This document shows positions 21,783-32,944 of a stretch of DNA of 64,000 nt, piece after piece. The DNA is from Pithys albifrons albifrons (Eukaryota > Chordata > Aves > Passeriformes > Thamnophilidae): positions 21,443,185 to 21,507,184 of the forward strand of contig NC_092470.1 of NCBI RefSeq assembly GCF_047495875.1. The letters run 5' to 3'. Positions within the stretch are counted from its first letter, which is position 1, and each line of letters starts with the position of its first letter. The notes beneath the pieces are model-generated. The model was not told the DNA's origin. It saw only the letters and a program-made list of their open reading frames with translations, and made no database searches. The position numbers and the translations under genes were made by a program.

Positions 21783-24700
21783 TTCATAATAATATCATCA
21801 TCAGCTTCCAGAAGAACATGCAGGATTTAGATCAGCATAAAAATTCCCCCTTTTTAAATGACTGTCTCTGACATGCAGCAAGAGCAGCTCTGGTACAGGA
21901 GAATCCTTGATGGAGTTTGTGGGAATTGGACAGGTCGGTGCTCCATTAAGTGCCGACTCCCCCGAGCCCCCTGCCCTGCCCCTCCCCTGCCCCAGCCCGT
22001 TCCCTGCCCTGCCCCTCTCCTGCCCCAGCCCGTTCCCCGCCCCTCTCCTGCCCCAGCCCCTCCTCTGCCCCAGCCCGTTCCCCGCCCCTCTCCTGCCCCA
22101 GCCCGTTCCCCTCCCTGCCCCTCCCCTGCCCCAGCCCCTCTCCTGCCCCAGCCCGTTCCCCTCCCCGCCCCTCCCCTGCCCCAGCCCCTCCCCAGCCCTT
22201 CCCCGCCCCTCCCCTGCCCCAGCCCCTCCCCAGCCCTTCCCCGCCCCTCCCCTGCCCCAGCCCCTCCCCAGCCCTTCCCCGCCCCTCAGCCGCGCTGCCC
22301 CCGGGCTCTGCACTCACAGGAAATGCAAACGTCCCGAACTAAGGCCTCCAAAAACGCCGCATAATGTAACGACTTCTCGTACTGTGTGATCTTCTCCTTG
22401 AGGAGTTTCCCGAATTCCGTGAAATCGTCCTTCGTCGAGGGGTTCATGGCATCGATTCCACAAGTGCTATTTACACCTGCACAGAAGGCAGAGCTTGCAG
22501 AGACCACGGGCTGGGACCCCCAGCAGGTGACCCTGAGGGAGCAGGAGTGTCCTGGCTGCTCCCACCCCACCCAGCTCTGCTCCCCACTGAGCCCACCCTG
22601 ATCCCCGGCCCTACAGGAGGGGACTTTGCTGCAAACCTCAGTGACTTCCCCTTGTCTTGGCACTCCAGGCCCATGTCCAAAGTGTCTCTGACTCTTCCAA
22701 GCTCAGTAATTTGCCTCAGCTATTCCTGTTCTCTGGACAAGCTGCACAACAGGAGGCCCCTTTCCCCTCAAATAAACAACTCCTGTCTCAAGCTCCTGAG
22801 TGCAAACCTCAGGCTGGTTCTCTGCAGGTGCATCCCCCACAGCACTGCCCTCTGACAGCTCCCTGAGCACTGGGCTGAGCTGAATCACTGCCTGCAATCA
22901 CAGAGACGCTTCCCTGTGTGAGGAACCCTGCTGTGCCTCAGCACTTTGCTCCCTTTGTTCTCGCTGCCACAGGCCCGTGTGCTGAGAGCCAAACCCTGCC
23001 CAGGCCTCTGCAGGGCCCCACAGGTCCCACGGGTTTGAGTCCTGCTGCTTGACACTCACCAAATGTTTCCTTTGCTAACTCAAGGTCCGACTCCTCTTGT
23101 AGCTTCTTTAGCCGTAGTTTGTCTGCCAACTGTTCCTCTGGTGTGAGCTCCTTCTGCTCCTCTGGTGCCTCTAACTGAGGGGAAATGGCCCCTTTAGGAC
23201 TGGGGGCTCCTGCAGGGCCACTGAGCCCCCACTCCTGCCTGGAGCACGGCCAGGCCTGGAAACAGCCCCTGCCTGGAACAGTGTCCAGTGTCCATCAATG
23301 GTCAGCTCACAAGGAATGGGCAGGAACCACCCTGGGAGCTCCCACACCTGCCTGGCCCATCCTGTGCTGCACCCAAAGGAGCTGGGACAACACTGCTCCA
23401 AATGCTGCTGGTTAAATCACACAGGAATTAAGGCCAACAGCCCCGGGTGGGATCACCTGCAACACCTGAGTCTGGTTTATCAGATGAGTCAAGACCTTTG
23501 CAGGTCTTGTTCAACCTCCAAAACACCCCACCAAACCTGCCCTCTGCAATTTATACAGCCCAGAAGAAATCAAGAATTACCCTTTTTTTAAGCTCCTCTT
23601 GCTTTTTCTTCTGTAGCTTTTCTTTTTCTTTGATTTTTTCTGCTATTTTCTTTTTTTCTGAAACTTTCGGTTCTGTAAGACATGGACAGGAGCTGCAGCT
23701 CTCAGGAGTTCTGATGGGGATGGTTCCCCTCCCCACAATCACAGAAACACTCAGAGCCACTGAGATCTCCTACTGGGACCTGAACATGGAGGCAAAGACA
23801 CCCTTTTGTTCAACCCAGCCCCAGCCCTGGTCGGGTTTGGATCCTCACACACCCCCAGACAAAGTCAGTGTCTGTTCTGATGCTGATACAGAGCCAGGTG
23901 TTCCCTTGAGGTCTCACCTTGTTTTACCTCTGTCTCCTTTACCTCCTCCTCTTCCTCCTCATCATCCCAGTTATCCTGCAAAATAACACAGATTCTTTTA
24001 CAGACACTCTAACCCTCCTTAAATCCCCACAAGCCCATTAATCTCACGTGTGGATGAGGGAGCTGTGGGAGCTGCACCACAGGAGTTTCTGGGGGGTGTC
24101 CACACTGTTGGACCAGTTCTTGAGATGAAAAAGGCAGGTTTTGGTCAAACAGTCAGCTCATGTCAACAGCTGCAACAGCCACATCATGAACAGCCACACA
24201 TAAAACAGGACTTTACTTTCATTTCTTGTATCATGAGGCTCTGGAATGGCACTGAAGGGGGGATGTCGCTCTGCTGGAAACCACCAGCCCAGCTGGAACC
24301 AGCACAGGCTGTTCTGGGGCACCAGCACCCCAGGGACCCCCTCCCTGTGCTGGGAAAGTATTCCTGTGGCTGCCCATGGAGCTGCCCAGGGAGCTGCCCA
24401 GGGAGCTGCCCGGGGAAATGCCCAGGGAGCTGCCCAGGGAGCTGCCCGGGGAAATGCCCAGGGAGCTGCCCGGGGAACTGCTCATGGAGCTGCCCGGGGA
24501 ACTGCCCAGGGAGCTGCCCATAGAGCTGCCCAGGGAGCTGCCCAGGGAGCTGCCCAGGGAGCTGCCCGGGGAACTGCCCAGCTCAGGTGAAACCCACCCT
24601 GGATTTGCTGCCCACACCCCACCCTCAGAGCAGGCCATGCTGTGGGAGCGGGAGAAGAGGCAGCAGCAGAGGAGGATACAGGGAGCCCAGATCTGGGCAG

Positions 24701-27700
24701 GAATTCCAACTTCAGCAGCCCCAGGACCACAGTTTTGAGCAGGTTTTCATGGAATCATCCAGGCTGGAAAAGACCTCTAAGATCACCAAGCCCCAGCCCC
24801 ACGTTCAGCACTAACCCAAGTCCCCAAGTGCCACATCCTCGTGTTCTGTGAGCAGTTCCAGGGATGGGGACACCCCCACTGCCCTCAGCAGTTCCCAACA
24901 TCCAACCTGAATCTCCCCTGGCCAATGTTTGGCCAGAAATGGCTGCATTTTATAGGCAAGGGAGCCACCAAAGGGCTCTCCCCACACACAGACCATTCAT
25001 TCCCTGTTCCCCCCTCCCAACAGCCTGGGAGGGCCAAGCCAAGCAGGCAGGACCTCTGGGGGCCACCCCGAGGTGTGGTGGGAGCCCCACGTGCCACGGG
25101 ATGTGCTGACCCCAGCAGGGACAGAGTCCCTCCACCAGCTCACCTGGTTAATTGGCACCTGCAGAGGACTCTGCTTCCCTGCCACATTCCAGGGAGCTGA
25201 CTGCAATCTGGAGCAGCTTCATTTGAGCTGCCAGCTAATTAAGAGTTCGTTACACCCACTGCCTAAAGAGCTGCACTCAGCACTCCAGGAGCTGCCCCGG
25301 CCCCTGCTCCATCCCCCTGGCCAGGCTGGGAAAGAGGAGCAGCTCCAGGGGAAGGGCCTGGCCAGGAGGGATTGAGGGAAAACACCCCATGGCACTGGGA
25401 CAGGTGGGACACCTCCTGGAGGGAGGGCAGGTGGGCAGGGATGAGACCTGCTCTGCCCACCCAACAGACCCCCAGTGCCAGCCCTGCCTGGCCTGACAGC
25501 TCAGGGAGTTCCATGTCCTGCCAGCCCTGCCAGCTCAGGGAGTTCCATGTCCTGCCAGCCCTGCCAGCTCAAGGAATTCCATGTCCTGCCAGCTGTGCCC
25601 GGTTTATAAACTCAAGGAAATCCCATGTCCTACCACGTCCATAAACTATTCCTGGTTTACAAACTCCAGAGAATTCCATGTCCTACCAGCCCAGCCTGGC
25701 CTGCCAGCTCAGGGAATTCCATGTCCTACCAGCCCAGCCTGGTCTACAAACCCCAGGGAATTCCATGCCCTGCCAGCTGTGCCAGCTCCTTGGAGGAAGA
25801 ACAAACTGCCTCAGTGCTGTGCCTTTGCAGGCATTCCAAGAGAACACCTTTATTCCAAGTATTTCAACACCCTTTCTGCGTCCCAACTACACCAGGGCTA
25901 CCAAAACAACTTCCAAGGAGGCAAGACTGGGAAGTGCCAGGCCCTGGGCACGAGGGCTCCTGCACCAGGCACTGGGACAGGAGCAGGCCCTGCCCAGCTC
26001 TGGCTCTGCCAGCACTGAGTCAATCCATGAGAATTCCCTGGCAGGAGGCCCAGCCCCTGGGAATGTGTGTGCTGGGAACACTGACAGGAGTTCTGTTACC
26101 AAAGTGCTAATTTTAAACCTGGGGAAGTCGACACTTCCCAACTGACACTTACTGCAGGTTCATCACTGAAGAATCTCCCCAAATAAATTACAGATCTGAA
26201 GGTATAAAGCACATTCCAAAAGGTGAAACACCTTCAGCCAACTCGTGGCCAGAAACACTCTGAGCTGCTGGGCAGCCCCGTCATTCCCTGGGGTGGGAAT
26301 TCCCTGAGGAATCCCAAGCCTGGCACCACCCCAGGCCCAGCTCGGGGGGTTTGGCAGGAGGAGCAAACCAGGGAAAAACAAACAACACCCACCTTTCTTT
26401 GCTGGATCCTCTCTAGATGGAGCTCCAGCTCCACGTCCACAATCCTTTGGGAATAGTGGAGTAGCTGCATTCTTAGTACATGTGAGATATAAAATGTAGG
26501 ATGGTTCCCTCTGCCAGAGGGCAGGGATAGGTGGGATATTGGGAGGGAATTCCTGGCTGGGAGGGTGGGCAGGCCCTGGCACAGGTGCCCAGAGAAGCTG
26601 TGGCTGCCCCATCCCTGGGAGTGTCCCAGGCCAGCCTGGACAGGGCTTGGAGCAGCCTGGGACAGTGGGAAGTGTCCCTGCCCATGGCAGGGGGTGGATG
26701 AGATGATCTTTAAGGTCCCTTCCAACCCCAAACAGTTTGGGATTCTGGGATCCCATGTGAGCAAACTTTGTTCCTTTATTAAACAGACACAGAACCCACA
26801 GGTGTGTCCAGATACCCCCCAGTGCAGCTCTCCTGGCACATCCCAAACAGCTGCAAAGCCCTCCCTTCCCAAGGCAGGAGGAAAAGCAGGTCAGGAGGAG
26901 GACTCTGAGCTGCACCTGCACAGAACACCCAGCTGGACAAATCCCACACACACCTGGGCAGCTGCCACCCCCCTGCAGTGCCACCCCCACAGCCCGGGGC
27001 TGCTGCTCACACAGCAGGACCTGTGCCGGGCTGGGCATCCCAGGAGGAAAGGGGTAGCCTGGAACCCAGGAGGAAAGGGGTAACCTGGAACCCAGGAGGA
27101 AAGGGGTAACCTGGAACCCAGGAGGAAAAGGGGTAACCTGGAACCCAGGAGGAAAGGGCTAACCTGGAACCCAGGAGGAAAGGGCTAACCTGGAACCCAG
27201 GAGGAAAGGGCTAACCTGGAACCCAGGAGGAAAGGGCTAACCTGGAACCCAGGAGGAAAGGGGTAACCTGGAACCCAGGAGGAAAAGGGGTAACCTGGAA
27301 CCCAGGAGGAAAGGGCTAACCTGGAACCCAGGAGGAAAGGGCTAACCTGGAACCCAGGAGGAAAGGGCTAACCTGGAACCCAGGAGGAAAGGGCTAACCT
27401 GGAACCCAGGAGGAAAGGGGTAGCCTGGAACCCAGGAGGAAAGGGCTAACCTGGAACCCAGGAGGAAAGGGCTAACCTGGAACCCAGGAGGAAAGGGGTA
27501 GCCTGGAACCCAGGAGGAAAGGGGTAGCCTGGAACCCAGGAGGAAAGGGGTAACCTGGAACCCAGGAGGAAAGGGGTAACTTGTAACTCAGAATTGGTCA
27601 TTTTGGTTCTTTTGAAGAGCAGATGAACTACTTTTCCCACAGTGCTCATGGACAGGACTCCACCCTGAGCCCCAAGAACAACTGCTGGTGTTTTGCAGAG

Positions 27701-28915
27701 ATTCTGAAAACTGCCCTGACCCCAGACCTGCCCCAGCAGCACCAACACTCCCTGCAGGACCTTCCCCACCCCAGTGCAGGGCCCGACCCCTCCCAGGGTG
27801 TGTCACAAGGGCCTAGAGCAGAACTGCAAACAAAATGGTCTTGTGGGATTGAGCTGCTGCACTCATGGAATGCTGGAATCAAGGATAGGGATGGGGATGG
27901 GGATGGGATGGGGATGGGGATGGGATGGGGATGGGAATGAGGATGGGAATGGGGATGGATGGGAATGGGATAGGAATGGAGAGGGGAATGGGGATAGTGA
28001 TAGGGATGGGAAGGGAATGGGGACTGGATGGGGATAGGAATAGGTATAGGGATGAGGATGGGAAGGGAATGGGGACTTGATGGGGATGAGGATAGGGATA
28101 GGAATGGAATAGGAATCAGACAGGGATAGGGATCAGATGGGATGGTTTGGGCTGGAAGGGATCTTAAAGCTCATCTCAACCCACTCCCTCCCACCAGCCC
28201 CGGCTGCTCCAAGCCCTGTCCTTGCCTCCCATCTCTCCCACTCCCTGGGTGTTCCCTGGCATCCCCCTGCACCATCCACATGAGCAGGGAGCAGACAGAT
28301 GTCTGTGGCAGCTGGAACCACGCAGGAGCAAACAGCCTTTGAGGAAAGCACCAGAAATGATCCCACACACGTTCCAACCCCGATGCCACGCAGACACACA
28401 CCAAAAACCCTTCCCACGGCGCCTCAACAACACAACAGAAGGCGGCAAAGCGGTGCCAAAGCAGCACCAGGAGCACCAGCACAGGGAACAGCACCTGCCC
28501 TGTCGCTCCCGTGGCCACGGGCCGAGGGGCCCGAAGGGCGGGGGAGCGGCAGGGCCTGGTCTGGGCAGCGACAACGCTCGGCCTGTCACTGTGACCGCCC
28601 CGAGGAGGCCCCACCGCCCCCCAGAGCCCAGCCCCGGCTCCGGGAACACCCCCGGCCCGGTCCGGCCCCACGTTCGACCCCTCACGGCAAGGCCCGGCCG
28701 CACCTTCACATCGTCCTCCTCATCCTCTCCGGCCCAGCGGTCCCCGGTCACCCCCGGCACCAGGCGCTTGGCCACGGGCTCCACCACCTCGAAGCTGTCG
28801 GCGTCTGTGGGGAGAGGAGGGGAGCGGGAGGTGAGGGCGGTGAGGGGCAATGAGGGGCAGGACCCCCCCCGGCCCCGCCGCACCCACCCCACGAGTCCGC
28901 AGCCTCCGCCGCCAT
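20500..28915 (-). CDS. EIF3J: Eukaryotic translation initiation factor 3 subunit J, complete
   Basis: eIF3j is the loosely bound eIF3 subunit that occupies the 40S decoding region and mRNA entry channel and helps in initiation and ribosome recycling. Eight coding exons in transcript order: 28888-28915, 28704-28804, 23918-23975, 23581-23672, 23060-23174, 22318-22476, 20986-21059, 20500-20628. All have GT/AG borders and matching phases; total 756 bases, 251 residues, against about 258 in human. The order is an acidic N-terminus (DNWDDEEEEEE), a Lys/Glu-rich predicted helix (EKKKIAEKIKEKEKLQKKKQ), PEEQLADKLRLKKLQEESDL, GIDAMNPSTKDDFTEFGKLL, LTVLCSEKQKQEK, a Lys-rich stretch, and the conserved tail DDLADYGGYDGEYVQDFEDF. 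Introns hold six tandem arrays and two CR1 fragments. Confidence 0.97.
21716..21783. repeat. ATA/TAA trinucleotide microsatellite
   Basis: About 22 perfect AAT/ATA units in EIF3J intron 6, flanked by single-copy A/T-rich sequence. Confidence 0.98.
21961..22287. repeat. C-rich minisatellite in EIF3J intron 6
   Basis: Variable units of CCCCTCCCCTGCCCCAGCCC and GTTCCC spacers, ending about 30 bases from the donor side of the EIF3J exon at 22318-22476. On the coding (minus) strand it is G-rich and immediately downstream of a 5' splice site. Confidence 0.93.
24370..24583. repeat. 12-base minisatellite in EIF3J intron 2
   Basis: About 18 units of GAGCTGCCCAGG or GAACTGCCCGGG, with a few GAAATGCCC variants arranged in a partly regular higher-order pattern. 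Confidence 0.95.
24749..24920 (-). mobile_element. CR1 LINE 3' fragment, second subfamily
   Basis: ATGGAATCATCCAGGCTGGA followed by AAAGACCTCTAAGATCACCA and TGCCACATCCTCGTGTTC is a CR1 3' end distinct from the TTTAAGGTCCCTTCC group. It is in EIF3J intron 2. Confidence 0.8.
25496..25790. repeat. Degenerate tandem repeat in EIF3J intron 2
   Basis: Seven diverged units sharing GGGAATTCCATGTCCTACCA, with alternating CCAGCTCA and TACAAACTCC linkers. The period is roughly 34-50 bases. An old array compared with its neighbours. Confidence 0.8.
26505..26752 (+). mobile_element. CR1 LINE 3' fragment
   Basis: Plus-orientation CR1 3' end containing CAGAGGGCAGGGATAGGTGG and GATGATCTTTAAGGTCCCTT, ending near GGGATTCTGGGATCCC. 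It lies in EIF3J intron 2, antisense to the gene. Confidence 0.87.
27043..27580. repeat. 26-base minisatellite, about 20 copies, EIF3J intron 2
   Basis: Core CCTGGAACCCAGGAGGAAAG, then GGGTAA, GGGTAG or GGCTAA. Variant types occur in runs, as in minisatellites that grow by unequal exchange. Two copies have one extra A. Confidence 0.97.
27884..28135. repeat. GGGATGG-type purine-rich satellite, EIF3J intron 2
   Basis: Irregular repeats of GGGATGGGGATGG and GGGATAGGAATGG on the plus strand, grading into the CR1 fragment at 28136. It lies on the gene side of the EIF3J CpG island. Confidence 0.9.
28136..28230 (-). mobile_element. CR1 LINE 3' fragment, short
   Basis: GATGGTTTGGGCTGGAAGGG and ATCTTAAAGCTCATC are CR1 3' sequence in minus orientation, directly after the GGGATGG-type satellite of EIF3J intron 2. 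Confidence 0.75.
28888..28915 (-). CDS. EIF3J: EIF3J exon 1 with start codon
   Basis: The exon encodes MAAEAADSW plus one base; joined to 28804 it reads DSWDADSFEVVEP, matching the SWDAD of mammalian eIF3j. The ATG at 28915-28913 sits inside AAGATGGCGGC, a perfect YY1-type element (28908-28918). The donor is GTGGGT. The start is supported by family length and by the CpG-rich promoter immediately upstream. Confidence 0.93.
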
Positions 28916-29015
28916 CTTGGCCACACAGCGGCGCCGGCGCCGCGCGCGGAACCACGGGAGGGACACGCCCCCTGGACACGCCCACAGGGGGCGGGGCTAC
29001 CGTGGCGGGAAACGG
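28908..29015 (-). promoter_or_regulatory. EIF3J: EIF3J core promoter: YY1 element, GC boxes, E2F-like site
   Basis: Reading on the minus strand, the start codon overlaps AAGATGGCGGC. On the plus strand just upstream of the gene are GGGGCGGGGC (28988-28997), an Sp1-type box, two CACGCCC boxes, and GCGGGAAA (29005-29012), an E2F-type motif. There is no TATA box at a plausible distance. This is the layout of a housekeeping, TATA-less CpG-island promoter. The start of transcription is not determinable here. Confidence 0.65.
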
Positions 29016-29019
29016 AGCG

Positions 29020-29290
29020 GGCTGGGATGGGATGGAATGGGATGGGGATGTGGGTAGGGATAGGGACGGGGTAGGGATAGGGACGGGGTGGAATGGGAAT
29101 GCGGATAGGGATAGGATAGGATGGGGAAAGGGATAGTATGGGGATAGGGATAGGATAGGGATAGGGATGGGGTTAGGGGTAGGGATAGGGATAGGATAAG
29201 GAAGAGGATGGGAATGGGGATTGGATGGGGATGGGAATCAGAGATAGGAATCGGATCGGGATGGGGATCGAAAGGGAATCGGGACAGGGA
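29020..29290. repeat. GGGATGG/GGGATAGG satellite upstream of EIF3J
   Basis: Same sequence class and same strand as the array at 27884-28135 but on the other side of the CpG island. A short GGGGTTAGGGGTAGGG patch at about 29168 is part of it. Confidence 0.9.
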
Positions 29291-29436
29291 GCGGACCGGG
29301 ATCGCGACCCCTCCCACCCCGCCCGCAGGCGCGGGGCTGTCCCGGGGGCAGCGCCTTTCCCGTCCCGTCCCGGCGCTATCGCCGAGCCCCAACCGCGGGA
29401 GCCGCCCCGGCCCCAGCACCGATAGAGCGGGCGGGA

Positions 29437-29566
29437 CCGGCACACCCGGCCCGACACCGGCACACCCGGCCCGGCACCGGCACACCCGGACCGGCACCGG
29501 CACACCCGGACCGGCACCGCCACACCCGGACCGGCACCGGCACACCCGGCCCGGCACCGGCACTGC
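29437..29566. repeat. 20-base GC minisatellite upstream of EIF3J
   Basis: Six to seven units of CACCGGCACACCCGGCCCGG, alternating with an A variant (CGGACCGG). CpG-rich, about 0.5 kb upstream of the EIF3J start. Confidence 0.93.
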
Positions 29567-32500
29567 CGCTCCCCTGCCGGGGCCGAACCTCCGGCGCGCA
29601 GCGAGCGCTGTTTCCATCGGAGCGCTGTTTCCATCCCAGCTCTGGCTCCATCCCGGCACTGGTTCCATCCCGGCACTGGCTCCATCCCGGCACTGGTTCC
29701 CTCTCCCGAGGGGACTCAGCTGTGCCGCCCTCACCGCCCTGATGGCAGCACAGCCCCCATGCCTGCCCTGTGCTCTGCCCCACACCACAACACCCTGGCA
29801 GAGTTTGCCCACGTGAGGCTCTTTAGGGTGAGATTCTTCTCCTTCCCTCTGTCATGTAACATGGAATAAGGAAAAGCTGGGAACATTCCCTTCATCCAGC
29901 TAATTTCACTGCCAGCTCCCAGTTCCTGTGAGAATCTAAGAGGACAGATTTTGTTTGAAGATAATAAATGTATGTCTTTCATATAACAAGTGAATGATCT
30001 CTGATACTGTGATACACTTGAGCTAGAAAGAACAGGATCATATTTATCCTCCTTTCTGCCCTGTCCCCATTTACCAGCCCACATAAATCCCACCAGAGAT
30101 GTAGCAGTGGATCAGACAATGTCCTGAGCTCCAGCCTCCCCACACCCACACGTGGGTTCACAGGCTCTGGGGGGTAACCACACACCTGCTGGAACTGTGC
30201 AGGGATTGGGATTTACACAGAACATTTGCACGTTCCCTTGTTGGCCTCCAGGATCTTTAGCTTGTAAAACACAGACACAATTCCTTCCCTTCAAGGCTGA
30301 AAAGTGACAGGAGCATGTCCTGATTTGCAGAAAACAGTGTCAATGAACAGTCTCTGCTAAAAATCATAAAAACAGTAGCCACAGCACAAATATTTAATAT
30401 AAATCTTTCTGAATCGATAGACTAGAAATGATTGCAGAGGAAACACAAATCCAGAGCACAGGACTTCTCTTCCCACTGCATTTTACAAGATTTGGCTGGT
30501 GCTCACAGCACAGCCTAGACTGGGATTGCTCTAATTCTTCTTGGATCCATCCCTTTATATTGGGTTTAAAGAGTTCAATGGCACAAACATGGAACTGGCA
30601 GGGCTGGAGAGCACAGCTGTGGGCTGTGCCACAGGGATCCACAGTACCTGTGGAAAACACACTCTACTTACAGTGGAAGATGTTACTGTAACACAGGATT
30701 GGTTCCTTTGGCACCTGCTGGAACAGCCTTACCCACCTGAGCTGACACACCAAGAGCTGCCAGTTCTCCAGTGGAATGTTCACTTCTGGCCTTGACTTCC
30801 TGAATTCTGAGAAGTTCTCATCTGAGACAGTCAGGTCCTTCAGTGGAACATAACAGGAACAGCACAGGGAGGGGAGGGAAGAAGGCACAGTGAATCTGTA
30901 ATCCACCCTCACCCTGAAGGAGGAGGAGTGGAGAACACGTGGCCACAGCTCCCTGGACCCAGACCAGTCCCAGCCAGGGGCTGCCTCAGCTGTCACAGAA
31001 CTGTCACATCATGAGTCCCACCAGCTGGACCAGTGGGACAGGGGCTGGCTCAGGGTGGTTTAGGCAAAGACTAAAGGAAGGGTACAATTTGCAATGCTTT
31101 GGGAAGGTCAGTCATGGAATTGTTTGGGTGGAAAAAGCCCCCAGAGACCACCGAGTCCAACCATTGCCCAGCACTGCCAAGGCCACCACCACCCCATGTC
31201 CCCAAGAGCCACATCCACACAGTTGTTAAATCCTCCCAGGGATGGGGACTCCCCTCCTGCCCTGGGCAGCTGTGCCAGGGCTACACAGCCCTTTCTATGA
31301 GAAAATATCTAATATCCAACCTGAGCCTCCCCTGGCACAGCTTGAGGCTGTTCCCTCCTGTCCTGTCACTCGTTACCTGAGGGCAGAGCCAACCTCCATG
31401 TAGCACCAGAGGAAAATCAAAGGGCTGTGGGTATTTGCCCAGCAGAACCCCAGTACCTGTGTCCCTGCACAGCTCTCCCTGCTGTCCCAGCCCTTGCTGT
31501 GGCTGGGGCTGCTCTGGACCGTGGGCACACGTCGCTGTCCTGCTGCCAGCCCAGTGAGATGGGCACCCACTGCTGCTCCGCCGCTCCCTCTGGCCCCAAT
31601 TCCCATCGATGCCTTCCAGCTGCACCAATCCAGCCATCCACGTGAGTGCCCTGCAACTCCAGAGCTGGACAGAGCAGAGTTTGGGGAGGGGGAGGAAGGG
31701 CTTTGCTGCTCAGGGCACCCCCAGACCCTGCAGCTTTGATACCAGTTCAGGGCTTTGCCCAGAGCTGATCCGTCTCCTCCAGTCGCCTTCGACTCACACC
31801 TCTCCTGGTTTGGTGATTTCTGATCTTGGCACATCCAGCCTTCCTGACACACTCAAAAGTAATGAAAATGGCAGGTGGGATGAATCCAAAGTGGAAGGAA
31901 GCAGCAGCTCCAAGGTGAGGGCTGTTCCAGCTACAGAGCAACTCCAGGGAAAACGAAGGACTGAACTGGTATTGCCAAGGCAGGTCTGAAAGATGGTTAT
32001 GGTGCTGCCAGAACCAAGATGCTCCAACCTAGAACAGAATCCAGGGGGACATGACAATGGACACAGGATCACCATGATCCAACAAGAGATCACACAGGAA
32101 AACATTCAGAACTTTGGAAACAGAATGTTGTACTTCCCAAAAATTCATAACATGGGAATAAATGATCCACCTGCAGCTGCACTGCTTGAGTTCAAGACAT
32201 TTGAGGCTCAGTAACACCAGTGGCTGAGCCTGCCCTGGTCACAGGAGAGGTTTTGGGGACACAGTCTGGCCCAGCCCCTCGGCAGAGGAACAGGGAACTC
32301 ACCACAACAGAAACAAAACCTGTGCATTAAAACTCTGCCTCATTCCAGAAGGGTTTGACATTTCTGGGAAGTCACATTTTGCAGAAGGCAGAACCTTTCT
32401 GCAGAGTTCAGACTGGCAGCACAGCAGAACACGAGTACTGGATGTGCTTCCTGAGCAGTCTCTGCCCCCTCTGCTGCATCCATGTGGAACCAAATCCCCT

Positions 32501-32944
32501 GCTGACATTGGGGTTTCCCTCAGGGATCTGGCACAACAGACACAGCTGTGAAGGGGCTTTGGTTCTGGTCTCCTCAGCTCCAGAAGCACTTTTGGAATGG
32601 TTGGAGCCACAGAGAGGACCTGGAGACAAGGGCATTACCTGAGCAGGTGAACATCCCCTACAGCCAGAGACAGGCCAGGAACTAAACCAGTGATTTCACA
32701 GCAGTTCTGAGACGTGGAGAGACCTGCAGGAATCCTCCTCACACACAAAGCCTGTCCCTTACACTAATGAAACCCTCAACTTCAGATTTCCACTGCAAAG
32801 AACAACTGCAGAGGAGCTGGCAAAGCAAGGGGCAGCTCCAGCACAAGGTGCCCCTTCCAAGTCCCAGGGATCCTTCCAGAGCCACGGGCACAGCCCCGGG
32901 AAGGAGCTGCCCGGGGGGACAAGGCTGCAGGAAGCAGATGTAAA
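29567..32944. other. Intergenic region EIF3J-CTDSPL2, no gene seen
   Basis: Between the EIF3J promoter side and the CTDSPL2 poly(A) signal only a CR1 fragment (31112-31390) was recognised. Open frames here are at most about 160 codons, have no family resemblance and no consistent codon pattern. Regulatory sequence may be present but nothing specific is visible. Confidence 0.6.
31112..31390 (-). mobile_element. CR1 LINE 3' fragment
   Basis: TCATGGAATTGTTTGGGTGG, CACCGAGTCCAACCATTGCC and CTTGAGGCTGTTCCCTCCTG are consecutive CR1 3' landmarks in minus orientation, about 280 bases, in the EIF3J-CTDSPL2 intergenic region. Confidence 0.85.

Larger units (their letters stand above)
28430..29020. promoter_or_regulatory. 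CpG island over EIF3J exons 1-2
   Basis: This stretch is dense in C, G and CpG, including CGCCGGCGCCGCGCGCG around 28,932-28,948, and spans the first two EIF3J exons. The flanks on both sides switch to purine-rich GGGATGG-type satellite. Extent was judged by eye. Confidence 0.65.

Noticed and set aside
28136..28230. Possible EIF3J exon in intron 2
   Set aside because: The matching sequence is a CR1 3' end; the eIF3j protein is already complete without it.
29165..29200. Telomere-like GGGGTTAGGGG patch, possible interstitial telomere
   Set aside because: Only one TTAGGG-like unit within a GGGATAGG satellite; no run of TTAGGG repeats.
29567..32944. Search for an endogenous viral or LTR element in the intergenic space
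   Set aside because: No LTR pair, primer-binding site or polymerase-like frame was seen on either strand.
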